NCBI RefSeq assembly: GCF_900169785.1
Contig: NZ_FWER01000032.1
Span: forward strand, 1 to 58,695
DNA from: Rhizobium sullae
GTDB lineage: Bacteria > Pseudomonadota > Alphaproteobacteria > Rhizobiales > Rhizobiaceae
Length of the DNA: 58,695 bases
Reading direction: 5' to 3'
Shown here: positions 1 through 8,183 of the stretch, piece by piece
Layout of the letters: each line of letters opens with the position of its first letter
Numbering within the stretch: position 1 is the stretch's first letter
Program-made: the position numbers and the translations under genes
The notes under the pieces: model-generated
Seen by the model: the letters and a program-made list of their open reading frames with translations, nothing else
What the model was told of the DNA's origin: nothing
Database searches by the model: none

Positions 1-1
1 T

Positions 2-577
2 GAAGACGGCCTTGCGCTTCGCGGCACGATCACTCCGCCGGCAGCCGCAGCGCCGCAGCGCCCCGTCCCCGCTCCAGCCACGCCTGCCCGCCAGGAAACC
101 GGGGGCTGGATCAGCGACCTGCTGCGTGGTGCCTCGCGCGACGAAGCCGCCGAGGAAGCTCCCGCACGCGCGGCAGCCCCGAGCGCCCAGCCTGCGCCAG
201 CACAGCGCAGCGCCGATAGCCGCAATCCGCGCCACGTCGTCGAATCGCTGAATTCGCTCTCGGTCGATATCGCCCGCGCGATCGATCACGACGCCTCGGT
301 CGATCTGTGGCGCCGTTACCAGCGCGGTGAGCGCGACGTCTTCACCCGCCGCCTCTACACGCTGAAGGGCCAGCAGACTTTCGACGAGATCAAGCGCAAG
401 TACGACCGCGAACCGGAATTCCGCACCGCCGTCGACCGCTACATCGCCGATTTCGAGAAGCTGCTTGCCGACGTCGCCCGCTCTGACCGCGATCAGACGA
501 TTACGCAGTCCTACCTGACATCGGACACCGGCAAGGTCTACACGATGCTGGCCCACGCCGCAGGGCGTTTGAGCTAA
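2..577 (+). CDS. C-terminal part of a large conserved rhizobial protein (function unknown)
   Basis: The reading frame is open from the left edge to a TAA at 575-577, giving about 191 residues of a protein whose start lies outside the window. The first 80 residues are rich in Ala, Pro and charged residues and look disordered. The rest (from about residue 80) is a compact, charged, probably helical domain containing DLWRRYQRGERDVFTRRLYT and ending in TGKVYTMLAHAAGRLS. I recall this tail as typical of very long coiled-coil proteins annotated as hypothetical or kinesin-like in Rhizobiales, but that is memory, not a search. A terminator hairpin follows at once. Function cannot be assigned from this fragment. 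Confidence 0.6.
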   Translation, partial: EDGLALRGTITPPAAAAPQRPVPAPATPARQETGGWISDLLRGASRDEAAEEAPARAAAPSAQPAPAQRSADSRNPRHVVESLNSLSVDIARAIDHDASVDLWRRYQRGERDVFTRRLYTLKGQQTFDEIKRKYDREPEFRTAVDRYIADFEKLLADVARSDRDQTITQSYLTSDTGKVYTMLAHAAGRLS

Positions 578-605
578 GGGAAGCGAAGCTGAAGATCACT
601 ACACG

Positions 606-629
606 AAGGGCCGCCCGAAAGCGGCCCTT
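606..629 (+). terminator. Rho-independent terminator
   Basis: A 9-bp perfect stem (AAGGGCCGC, 606-614, with GCGGCCCTT, 621-629) has a 6-nt loop and a short T run, 29 nt after the stop codon of the partial gene. It probably ends that transcript. Confidence 0.75.
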
Positions 630-761
630 TCACATGCATACTTGCGAAACCATCTAGGCAGCATTGGCCCTAGAAGCCTCCCGGTGCATCCACGTCCGCT
701 GTTGATTGGCAACCGGATTGAGCTGCCGCGAAAAAGGGACTGCCCAAACCCACCTTTATCT

Positions 762-789
762 GAGACAATTGTCTGGGGAGGATTGTCTC
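762..789. promoter_or_regulatory. Nested palindrome upstream of the selenium-binding-protein gene
   Basis: AGACAATTGTCT (763-774) is a perfect 12-bp palindrome. A third ATTGTCT half-site follows at 782-788, so GAGACAAT (762-769) also pairs with ATTGTCTC (782-789). Three half-sites of one motif in 28 bp suggest an operator for a dimeric regulator acting on the gene at 934. The rest of the 578-933 gap holds only the terminator at its left end and a weak imperfect palindrome (GAACA-TC-TGTTC, 895-906); I see no gene in it. Confidence 0.45.
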
Positions 790-933
790 TGCGGCTCGCA
801 GCCGTAGGGAACGATCTCGAATCTGTATCCCGTTGAAGCATCCACTATCCTGCCCCGTCCGCAGCGATGAGTCGGCTGGCGGCAAGCATCTAGCGAACAT
901 CTGTTCAGCAAACGCGAGCCAGGAGCACTTCAT

Positions 934-2328
934 ATGGTAACGTGGAAACCCGATCCAAGCTTTTATCCGTCACCGCGAATGGCCATGAAGGCCGCGCCGG
1001 AGACGCTTGCCTACGTCGCCGCCTTCGATCCGGCGCGAGCGGTTCCCGACGAGCTCGCGGTCGTCGATGTCGATCCCAAATCAGCCTCCTATGGTCAGAT
1101 CGTCACATCCCTCGCAATGCCCAATGTCGGTGACGAGCTGCATCATTTCGGCTGGAACGCCTGCTCATCCTGCCTTTGCCCGAATGCGCCGCACCCGCAT
1201 GCGGAGCGCCGCTATCTGGTCGTACCCGGGTTGAAATCCTCGCGCATCCATATCATCGACACCAAGCCCGACGGCCGGAAACCATCGATCGTCAAGGTCA
1301 TCGAACCGGGCGAAGTCGCCGACCGGGCCGGATACTCCAGGCCTCATACCGTTCACTGCGGACCGGAAGGGATCTATGTCGCAGCACTTGGCAATGCCGA
1401 GGGCAAGGGACCGGGCGGCGTGTTCCTTATGGATCACGAGACATTCGAGGTGCGCGGCCAATGGGAAATGGATCGCGGACCGCAGCACCTTTCCTACGAC
1501 GTCTGGTGGCATCTTGGCCACGACACGCTCGTCACCAGCGAGTGGGGCACGCCGGATACTTTTGAAAACGGCCTGATCCCGGAAATCTTGCTTGGCGCGA
1601 AATATGGCCGCCGTCTGCACTTCTGGGACCTGCACAAGCGCAAGCACCTGCAGACGATCGATTTCGGTGACAAGTATCAGCTCGTATTCGAACTCAGGCC
1701 CGCACATGATCCGACCAAAGCCTATGGTTTTGTGAACTGCGTTCTCAGTCTTGAGGACCTCTCGTCCTCGATATGGGTCTGGCACCGCGACGGCGCGAAG
1801 TGGGCGGTGACAAAGGTGATCGACATTCCGGCGGAGCCCGCCGATCCGGACCTGTTGCCGCCGATGCTCAAGGGTTTCAATGCCGTGCCGCCGCTTGTCA
1901 CCGATATCGACCTTTCGATGGATGACAGATTTCTCTACGTGTCCTGCTGGGGAACTGGCGATCTGCATCAGTACGATGTCTCCGATCCATTCAAGCCGAA
2001 GCTGACAGGAAAGGTCCGGATCGGCGGCATCGTTTCGCGCGCTTCGCATCCGGGAGCGAAGAATGGCGCGCTGAATGGCGGCCCGCAGATGGTCGAGATC
2101 AGCCGTGACGGTCGCCGCATCTATTTCACCAACTCGCTCTATGGCGCGATCGACGAACAGTTCTATCCCGATGGCATCTCCGGCTGGATGGTGAAGCTTG
2201 ACGCGGAGCCTGACGGCGGCATTGCCTTCGACGAGAAATTCTTCGTCGAATGGCCAAAGTCGCATCGCCCGCACCAGGTCCGCCTCCAGGGTGGAGATTG
2301 CTCGTCGGATTCCTATTGCTATCCGTAA
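934..2328 (+). CDS. Selenium-binding protein 56 family (methanethiol oxidase-like)
   Basis: 464 residues, the usual length for the SBP56/SELENBP1 family. Members that have been assayed oxidise methanethiol to formaldehyde, hydrogen sulfide and hydrogen peroxide. Seen here: the family CSSC motif at residues 77-80 inside HHFGWNACSSC, repeated propeller-like blades, the PHTVHCGPEG stretch, and the conserved C-terminal GGDCSS. AGGAG at 921-925 sits 8 nt before the ATG. There is no signal peptide, whereas the bacterial methanethiol oxidases I know of are exported, so this one is probably cytoplasmic like the animal proteins. A membrane-protein gene follows after 29 nt. Family assignment is secure; the substrate is inferred. 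Confidence 0.9.
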   Translation: MVTWKPDPSFYPSPRMAMKAAPETLAYVAAFDPARAVPDELAVVDVDPKSASYGQIVTSLAMPNVGDELHHFGWNACSSCLCPNAPHPHAERRYLVVPGLKSSRIHIIDTKPDGRKPSIVKVIEPGEVADRAGYSRPHTVHCGPEGIYVAALGNAEGKGPGGVFLMDHETFEVRGQWEMDRGPQHLSYDVWWHLGHDTLVTSEWGTPDTFENGLIPEILLGAKYGRRLHFWDLHKRKHLQTIDFGDKYQLVFELRPAHDPTKAYGFVNCVLSLEDLSSSIWVWHRDGAKWAVTKVIDIPAEPADPDLLPPMLKGFNAVPPLVTDIDLSMDDRFLYVSCWGTGDLHQYDVSDPFKPKLTGKVRIGGIVSRASHPGAKNGALNGGPQMVEISRDGRRIYFTNSLYGAIDEQFYPDGISGWMVKLDAEPDGGIAFDEKFFVEWPKSHRPHQVRLQGGDCSSDSYCYP

Positions 2329-2357
2329 GGGGCGAAGGCCAGCCCGATGAGGCGCTC

Positions 2358-2987
2358 ATGAATGAACTCTGGCCCTGGATGCTACTGGCGGGACTGGGAG
2401 CCTTCCATGGTCTCAACCCTGCGATGGGATGGTTGTTTGCCGTGGCGCTCGGCGTTCACCGCCAAAGTTCCGCCGCCGTGGTTCAGGCGGTGCCTGCTAT
2501 CGCGCTGGGGCACGCAGTGTCCATCGCACTGGTGGCGGGCACCCTGCTCGCGGCCGGTCTTTTCGTAAATCAAGATGGGTTGCGGACGGCGGCCGGAGGA
2601 GGCCTCATTGCATGGGCCATCTGGCATCATTTCTTCGGACACCGGCGCCGCGTTCGCATCGGCATGCGCACAGGGCTTGCCGGCCTGGCGTTCTGGTCGT
2701 TCCTGATGGCAACGGCCCATGGAGCCGGACTCATGATCCTACCGGCCCTGATGCCCCTCTGTCTTACGGAGTCGCCATTGCGTGAAGTCGACGGTGATGG
2801 GTCCGCGGCGATGGCGATCGCTGCAGTCGGCGTCCATACCCTTGCAATGTTGGCGGCCACAAGTATCGTTGCCCTGGCAGTCTATCGTTGGGTCGGGCTC
2901 GGGATATTGCGCAGTGCCTGGATCAACACGGATCTCGTATGGACGCTGGTTCTGCTCGGCACCGGTGCCGTGCTGCTGATCGTCTAG
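2358..2987 (+). CDS. Multi-pass membrane protein paired with the SBP56 gene
   Basis: About 209 residues with five or six hydrophobic segments and few charges. The frame stays open back to 2250, inside the upstream gene, but the ATG at 2358 is preferred: it has GAGG at 2349-2352 and begins directly with the first membrane segment. The motifs LGAFHGLNPAMGW near the N terminus and ALGHAVSIALV further on resemble the His-bearing membrane helices of NicO/HupE-type metal transporters, but the similarity is too weak to name a substrate. Same strand and 29 nt from the SBP56 stop suggest cotranscription, so it may move a metal or a sulfur compound for that protein (inference). Confidence 0.65.
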   Translation: MNELWPWMLLAGLGAFHGLNPAMGWLFAVALGVHRQSSAAVVQAVPAIALGHAVSIALVAGTLLAAGLFVNQDGLRTAAGGGLIAWAIWHHFFGHRRRVRIGMRTGLAGLAFWSFLMATAHGAGLMILPALMPLCLTESPLREVDGDGSAAMAIAAVGVHTLAMLAATSIVALAVYRWVGLGILRSAWINTDLVWTLVLLGTGAVLLIV

Positions 2988-3048
2988 CGAAGGCGGGATT
3001 GGTCCATCCCAAGTTCTTCGGCTTCGGCCGCAACCATTTCCTCCGTCG

Positions 3049-3663
3049 TCAAATCGACCGCAGCGTCCAATCGACGATCTCTGCCGTCACCGCAGAGAAC
3101 GCGCGGTCGAGCGCCTTGACGTAGCCTACATTCGAGCCGCCGCCTGCAGGAACGGCCGCGCGGAAAACCTTCTGGGCGCGGACCGTGCCGTTGCGGTCGT
3201 TGAGGATATTCGCCGAGATTTCGACGACGGCCTGGCTGCCGATGCTGGTGTCGATCTCGAAGGCGCGGATGTCGGTGACGACCTGATAGTCGATCGCAAG
3301 GCCCTGTCCCGGCTTACCGACGCCGCCGAGCTTGCCGGAGTTCTCGTAGGCTTCCACTAGCTTCGATTGCACTATGCGCGGCAGGCTGTCGCTCCATTGC
3401 GAGCGCGACAGATACTGGATCTCGGAGGGCGAAACGCGGACGACGATCTGGCTGCTGTCGAGCGCCTTCAAGGCCGTCGGCGCCGGCACGAGAATCTGGC
3501 TGCGCTTGGCGGGCCGTCCGTCGACGGTGACGGTGGCGGAGAGATCAAAGGTATCGTTCTTGGCCGCCGTGCCGCAACCGGTCACTGCCAGCGCCATAAG
3601 CGGCAAAAGGAGCGTCGTTCTTGCCAGCAATGAACGGCGCGCCAACACATGCGATACGGCCAT
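3049..3663 (-). CDS. ABC-type transport auxiliary lipoprotein (PqiC/DUF330-like)
   Basis: 204 residues with a lipoprotein signal: charged start, hydrophobic stretch, lipobox ending VTGC with Cys30 as the acylated residue. The mature part has the features of the auxiliary lipoprotein family that pairs with MCE transporters: the LVPAPTALKALDSSQIVVR strand region, a WSDSLPRIVQSKLVEAYENS helix, and a C-terminal region ending in a predicted amphipathic helix. It is last in the mlaEFD operon, 31 nt after mlaD. Its likely role is an envelope-anchored partner that passes lipid between membranes; E. coli Mla uses the soluble MlaC and the lipoprotein MlaA instead. Confidence 0.85.
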   Translation of the reverse strand: MAVSHVLARRSLLARTTLLLPLMALAVTGCGTAAKNDTFDLSATVTVDGRPAKRSQILVPAPTALKALDSSQIVVRVSPSEIQYLSRSQWSDSLPRIVQSKLVEAYENSGKLGGVGKPGQGLAIDYQVVTDIRAFEIDTSIGSQAVVEISANILNDRNGTVRAQKVFRAAVPAGGGSNVGYVKALDRAFSAVTAEIVDWTLRSI

Positions 3664-3694
3664 ATTTCGCTACCCTTGCTTTCAAATATCCATG

Positions 3695-5065
3695 TCAACG
3701 GCGCGTCCGGCCGTCATATTGCTTTACCGTATCGCCGCCAAAAATCAGCCGCTGCGGATTTTGGTCGAAATTGCTGATCGCACTGTTGAGATTCTGCATC
3801 GTATGGCGGGTATCGTCGACGAGCGCCTGCACGTCGCGCAAGCCGCCGCTCGAAAACCGCTGCAGGTTGTCCGCGATCGGACCGATGCGGGCGTTGAGAT
3901 TGTCCGCCATCTTCTTGAAGGAATCGAGCGTTGCGCGCGCCTCCGTAAAGAGCGACTGCGAATTGTCCGTGCCGAACAGCGCGTCGAGCTTGATCAGGAT
4001 GCCGTCGACGCGCGTCGAGGCCGAGTTCAGCTTGTTCGCCATCTGCGAGACGTCCTGGATCGTCTGGTCGATATCCTTCTGGCGCGCCGAGACGGTATTG
4101 GCGACGTCCCGTATTGAGGCGACCGCGACGCGTGCATCCTTCGTCGCCTGCGCGATATCGTCGACCGACCCCTTCACCTTGGCGGGATCGATCTGCGCCA
4201 CCAGCGTATCGACGCGGTCGAGCGTCGTCTGCGCCTTCTTGCCGAAATCGTTGAAGGTCGTCGCCGTCTCGTTGAATCTCTGGATGGCACCCTTCAGGTC
4301 GCCGGACGCATTGGCGATATCGCGGCTCACCTTCTCGGCATTGCTGAGGATCGTATCGATCTTCTTCGCGTCGACGGCCTTTACCAGCGCTTCGACGGCC
4401 TCAAGCGTGGAATCGACTCGGCCGGAGACTTTGCGGACGGTTTCGGAAAGCTGGCCGACGCTCTGCAGGAAGGAATCGATATTGCCGGAATTCTTCGCCA
4501 GCGCACCGGAGAAGGTCTCCGCATTTTGCAGCGTCTTGGTCAGCGGTCCGCGCGCGTCCTGGACGAAACCATGAACCTCGCCCACCGCCGCGTTCGCCCG
4601 GTCGAGAATTTTGTCGGCCGTCGCCAGAAGATTCGTCACACTTGATTGATCCGCGACGATCACCGCGCGCTTGCCGGTCTCGACGGCCTTTTGCAGGATA
4701 TTCTCTTCACCCACCTTGCCGCCCGAAAGCTCGATATAGGCCGCACCCGTCAGGCCCTGGATTTCAAGGATGGCCCTGGTGGAAGGATAGATCGGCGCAT
4801 CGACGCGCACCTCGGTGAAGGCCAGCGAATATTGCGGGTCGTCGGCATCGATCGACAGGGACGTCACCGACCCCACCTGAATGCCATTGAAGCGCACCGG
4901 CGAGCCAACGCTGAGGCCGTTTGCCGAGCCCGGAATACGCACGACGAGTTCCGCCATAGGGCCGCTGCGTCCGTACTCGGCCATCCAGTAGACGAAGCCG
5001 AATGCGGCTGCGATCACCAGAACAGTGAAAAAGCCGACGATCGTGTAGTTCGCTTTGGTTTCCAT
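3695..5065 (-). CDS. mlaD: MlaD family MCE-domain protein
   Basis: 456 residues, far longer than E. coli MlaD (about 180) but usual for alphaproteobacterial versions. One N-terminal membrane anchor (about 6-30) is followed by the MCE domain (about 38-118), with NGLSVGSPVRFNGIQVGSV and a GLTGAAYIELSGG end. The remaining roughly 330 residues are helical and coiled-coil-like, rich in Asp, Thr and Ala, and probably form the periplasmic tube through which lipid travels. It starts 9 nt after mlaF. Role: substrate-binding, membrane-spanning part of the phospholipid transporter. Confidence 0.92.
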   Translation of the reverse strand: METKANYTIVGFFTVLVIAAAFGFVYWMAEYGRSGPMAELVVRIPGSANGLSVGSPVRFNGIQVGSVTSLSIDADDPQYSLAFTEVRVDAPIYPSTRAILEIQGLTGAAYIELSGGKVGEENILQKAVETGKRAVIVADQSSVTNLLATADKILDRANAAVGEVHGFVQDARGPLTKTLQNAETFSGALAKNSGNIDSFLQSVGQLSETVRKVSGRVDSTLEAVEALVKAVDAKKIDTILSNAEKVSRDIANASGDLKGAIQRFNETATTFNDFGKKAQTTLDRVDTLVAQIDPAKVKGSVDDIAQATKDARVAVASIRDVANTVSARQKDIDQTIQDVSQMANKLNSASTRVDGILIKLDALFGTDNSQSLFTEARATLDSFKKMADNLNARIGPIADNLQRFSSGGLRDVQALVDDTRHTMQNLNSAISNFDQNPQRLIFGGDTVKQYDGRTRR

Positions 5066-5074
5066 CGTTTCCGG

Positions 5075-5923
5075 TCACTTCCCGCGGCTGTCGCCAGTGC
5101 TTTCGGCACGGCCGGCGGCTGTTTCTTGTTGCGGCACGATCGAGCGCGCCCGCTTGCCCTTGAAATAGGCCTGAACCCATGGATCATCATAGGCCAGCAT
5201 GTCGTCGATCGTCCCCTCAACCATTACTCGCTTGTGTCCAAGTACGGCAATACGGTCGCAGACGGAAAACAGGCTGTCGAGGTCGTGGGTTACCATGTAG
5301 ACGGTCAGCCCGAGCGTGTCTCGCAGCCGGGCGATCAGTTCATCGAATTCTGCAGCACCGATCGGGTCGAGGCCCGAGGTCGGCTCGTCCAGGAATACCA
5401 GCTCCGGATCGAGCGCCAGGGCTCTCGCAAGGGCAGCGCGCTTGATCATGCCGCCGGAAAGCTCGGAGGGATATTTGTCCGCCGCATCGGCAGCAAGACC
5501 CACGAGCCGGATCTTCAGGTGCGCCAGTTCGTCCATCAGCGATTTCGGCAGATCCAGATATTCACGCATCGGCACCTGGATGTTCTCCCTCACCGTCAGC
5601 GAGGAAAACAGCGCGCCCTGCTGGAAGAGCACGCCGAGCCGCATGTCGAGTGCGTTGCGCTGGCTCTCGTCCAGCTTGTCGAAATTCTGTCCCAGGATCT
5701 CGATCATGCCGGAGCGGCGTGGCAGAAGGCGCAAAATAGTTCGCATCAGCACGGATTTGCCGGTACCCGATGCGCCGACGAAGCCCAGGATCTCGCCGCG
5801 GTAGATGTTCAGGTTGAGCTTGTCGAGCACGATCTTCGGGCCAAAGCCGACGGTCACATCTCGTGCCGAAAGCACGATGTCCCGCTCATCCTTCCCGTTC
5901 GGCTCTGCTTGCTGCCCGTCCAC
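5075..5923 (-). CDS. mlaF: Mla-type ABC transporter ATP-binding protein
   Basis: 282 residues. Walker A is GASGTGKS at 50-57, the Q-loop is LFQQGALF near 99-106, the signature LSGGM is at 155-159 (Met instead of the usual Gln, as in Mla-type ATPases), and Walker B LVFLDE is at 175-180, followed by PTSGLDP. The protein powers lipid movement by the MlaE/MlaD complex on the cytoplasmic side. It lies between mlaE and mlaD with 9-nt gaps on both sides, so the operon is tightly coupled. Confidence 0.95.
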   Translation of the reverse strand: MDGQQAEPNGKDERDIVLSARDVTVGFGPKIVLDKLNLNIYRGEILGFVGASGTGKSVLMRTILRLLPRRSGMIEILGQNFDKLDESQRNALDMRLGVLFQQGALFSSLTVRENIQVPMREYLDLPKSLMDELAHLKIRLVGLAADAADKYPSELSGGMIKRAALARALALDPELVFLDEPTSGLDPIGAAEFDELIARLRDTLGLTVYMVTHDLDSLFSVCDRIAVLGHKRVMVEGTIDDMLAYDDPWVQAYFKGKRARSIVPQQETAAGRAESTGDSRGK

Positions 5924-5932
5924 GCTGAACCC

Positions 5933-7114
5933 TTAAAAATTGATGGCCGCATAGAACATGGCGAACAGCCCGTCCATGAGGATGACGACGAAAATCGACT
6001 TCACTACGGAAGCCGTCACGTGCTGGCCGAGCGATTCGGCGCTGCCTCCGACCTTAAGGCCTTCTACAGCCGCGACAATACCAATGACGAGCGCCATGAA
6101 CGGCGCCTTGATCATGCCGGAGAGCACCGTCGACAGCGTAATCGCCTCGTGCAGGCGAGACAGGAAGGTCGCGAAAGTGATGCCGGAATAGGCCCAGGCA
6201 ACCGACGCGGCGCCGAACAGCGAGGCGAAGTTCGCAAGCACCGTCAGAAGCGGCAGCGCCACCGTCAGCGCCACAAGCCGCGGGAAGATCAGCACGCCCA
6301 CCGGGTTCAGGCCCATGACCTTCAGCGCATCGACTTCTTCACGCATCTTCATCGAGCCGATTTCGGCGGTGATTGCGCTGCCGGAACGGCCGGCGATCAT
6401 GATCGCTGTCAGAAGCACGCCGATTTCGCGCAGCTGCAGGATGCCGACGAGATCGACGACGAAGACTTCGGCGCCGAAATACCGAAGCTGGAAGGCGCCC
6501 TGTTGCGCGATGATGGCGCCGATCAGGAACGACATCAAAAGGATGATCGGAACGGCACGCACGCCCATATGGTCGATCTGGTTGACGATCGAGGCTGGAG
6601 AAACGCCGCTGCCGCGCCCGAACTTCATCTGCGCGCCACGCACCGCCGAGCCCAGGATATACATCGCGGCCGTGAGGTCGTTCCAGAGGTCCACGGTCAT
6701 CTTGCCGACCGGCGCGAAGATGCGCTCGGCGAGGCCGCTTTTCTTCGGAGCCTCGACGGCTTCCTCCTCCGGTTTCTGGGAGAATTCCTCGATCATTTCG
6801 TCGATATGCGGATTGGTGCCTTCGAAACGAACCTGCCGCCCGGCCGCCTCTTCCTGCAGCTTGAGCCGGCAAAGCAGCCAGACGCCGGCCGTGTCGATAT
6901 CCGTGACGCCCGACAGGTCCAGGGTCAGATCACCTTTACCACGGGCAATCTTTTCGATGTCGTGGAGGACGAGATGGATGTTGGCGCTGCGCCAATTGCC
7001 TTCGAGATGAACGCGGCGTCCCCCACCGTCGGCTTGGTCGTCCACGTGCAGTGAGGCGGCGTTGCGGGTGTCGGGCTTCAAAATGCTTGTGTCTTTCAAG
7101 GCTTGCGGCGACAT
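5933..7114 (-). CDS. mlaE: MlaE-type permease with N-terminal STAS domain
   Basis: 393 residues. Residues about 20-125 form a STAS-like domain (DLTLDLSGVTDIDTAGVWLL). From about 150 onward it is the MlaE/DUF140 permease, with conserved stretches GAIIAQQGAFQLRYFGAEVF, REIGVLLTAIMIAGRSGSAI and EIGSMKMREEVDALKVMGLN. E. coli keeps the STAS protein (MlaB) separate; here it is fused, which is common in alphaproteobacteria. It is first in the minus-strand operon. No strong Shine-Dalgarno is visible before the ATG. Confidence 0.93.
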   Translation of the reverse strand: MSPQALKDTSILKPDTRNAASLHVDDQADGGGRRVHLEGNWRSANIHLVLHDIEKIARGKGDLTLDLSGVTDIDTAGVWLLCRLKLQEEAAGRQVRFEGTNPHIDEMIEEFSQKPEEEAVEAPKKSGLAERIFAPVGKMTVDLWNDLTAAMYILGSAVRGAQMKFGRGSGVSPASIVNQIDHMGVRAVPIILLMSFLIGAIIAQQGAFQLRYFGAEVFVVDLVGILQLREIGVLLTAIMIAGRSGSAITAEIGSMKMREEVDALKVMGLNPVGVLIFPRLVALTVALPLLTVLANFASLFGAASVAWAYSGITFATFLSRLHEAITLSTVLSGMIKAPFMALVIGIVAAVEGLKVGGSAESLGQHVTASVVKSIFVVILMDGLFAMFYAAINF

Positions 7115-7199
7115 TGCCGACTCGCGAACAAATCGCTCACGCCCGGCGCGTTAATATACCGAAGACACATAGAATTTCCATGCTCGCAGGATTGCAATT

Positions 7200-8183
7200 A
7201 TGCCACGCTCGCTCGAAATCCAGATGAATTCCTTTCCCATTGCGGGCACGTTCACGATCTCGCGCGGCGCAAAGACCTCGGCGGACGTCATCACCTGCAT
7301 TCTGGCGGAGAACGGCAAGCGAGGCTGGGGCGAATGCGTTCCCTACCGACGCTACGGCGAGACGGTGGAAGGCGTCGCCGCACAGATCGAAGCCGCCCGG
7401 CCCCTGATCGAAACGGGCATTTCCGGCGAAGACCTGCTCTCCGCCATGGCGCCGGGCGCAGCCAGGAACGCCGTCGATTGCGCGATATGGGATCTCGAAG
7501 CCAAGCGCGGCGGAAAAAGCGTTGCCGAACGCATCGGCCTTGCGTCGCCGAAGCCGCTCACGACGGCCTACACGATCTCGCTCGGTGAACCGGAGATTAT
7601 GGCGGCGCAGGCGCGCGCATACTCCGCAAGGGCGCTGCTCAAGGTCAAGGTCGGCACCGGTGACGATGAGAGCCGCATGCGCGCCGTGCGTGAAGCCGCG
7701 CCTAACAGCATCATCATGATTGATGCCAACGAGGGCTGGCCTGAGGCCACGTTGGAACATCACTTGCGCATCGCCGCCGAGATGAAGATCGCGCTCGTCG
7801 AACAGCCGCTGCCTGCCGGCCGGGACGAAATGCTCGCCAAGATCGAGCGTCCAGTCCTGGTCTGCGCCGACGAGAGCGTCCACCATACTGGCGACCTAGC
7901 AAGCCTGCGCGACCGCTACGATGCGATCAACATCAAGCTCGATAAGACCGGCGGCCTGACGGAAGCGCTCGCGATGAAGCGCGAGGCGCAGCGCCTCGGC
8001 TTCCAGATCATGCTCGGCTGCATGGTCGGTACATCGCTTGCCATGGCGCCCGCCGTGCTCTTAGCGCAGGACGCTGAATTCGTCGATCTCGACGGCCCCC
8101 TGCTTCTTGCCCGCGACCGGCAACCCGGCCTTCGCTACACCGCTTCCCTTGTCTGGCCACCCGAACCCAGCCTTTGGGGTTGA
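7200..8183 (+). CDS. dgcA: Enolase-superfamily epimerase (dipeptide or N-acetyl-D-Glu racemase, DgcA-like)
   Basis: 327 residues with the muconate-lactonizing/enolase fold. Catalytic features: KVK at 148-150, metal ligands Asp175 (MIDANEGW), Glu201 (VEQPL) and Asp224 (CADES), and the second catalytic lysine Lys246 in NIKLDKTGG. The GCMVGTSLAMAPA and DLDGPLLLA stretches are typical of L-Ala-D/L-Glu epimerases and of rhizobial proteins named N-acetyl-D-Glu racemase DgcA. The dgcN partner expected for that name is not next door, so the substrate stays open between a peptidoglycan-derived dipeptide and N-acetyl-D-glutamate. Its 3' end overlaps the convergent MFS gene by 49 bp. Confidence 0.82.
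   Translation: MPRSLEIQMNSFPIAGTFTISRGAKTSADVITCILAENGKRGWGECVPYRRYGETVEGVAAQIEAARPLIETGISGEDLLSAMAPGAARNAVDCAIWDLEAKRGGKSVAERIGLASPKPLTTAYTISLGEPEIMAAQARAYSARALLKVKVGTGDDESRMRAVREAAPNSIIMIDANEGWPEATLEHHLRIAAEMKIALVEQPLPAGRDEMLAKIERPVLVCADESVHHTGDLASLRDRYDAINIKLDKTGGLTEALAMKREAQRLGFQIMLGCMVGTSLAMAPAVLLAQDAEFVDLDGPLLLARDRQPGLRYTASLVWPPEPSLWG

Noticed and set aside
1165..2274. 369-residue open frame on the minus strand
   Set aside because: Antisense shadow of the SBP56 gene with no domain features.
2995..3010. Short inverted repeat GGGAT/ATCCC between the membrane-protein gene and the lipoprotein gene
   Set aside because: Five base pairs and no T run; too weak to call a terminator.
4646..7054. 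802-residue open frame on the plus strand
   Set aside because: It lies opposite the mlaD, mlaF and mlaE genes, has composition typical of antisense high-GC frames and no recognisable domain.
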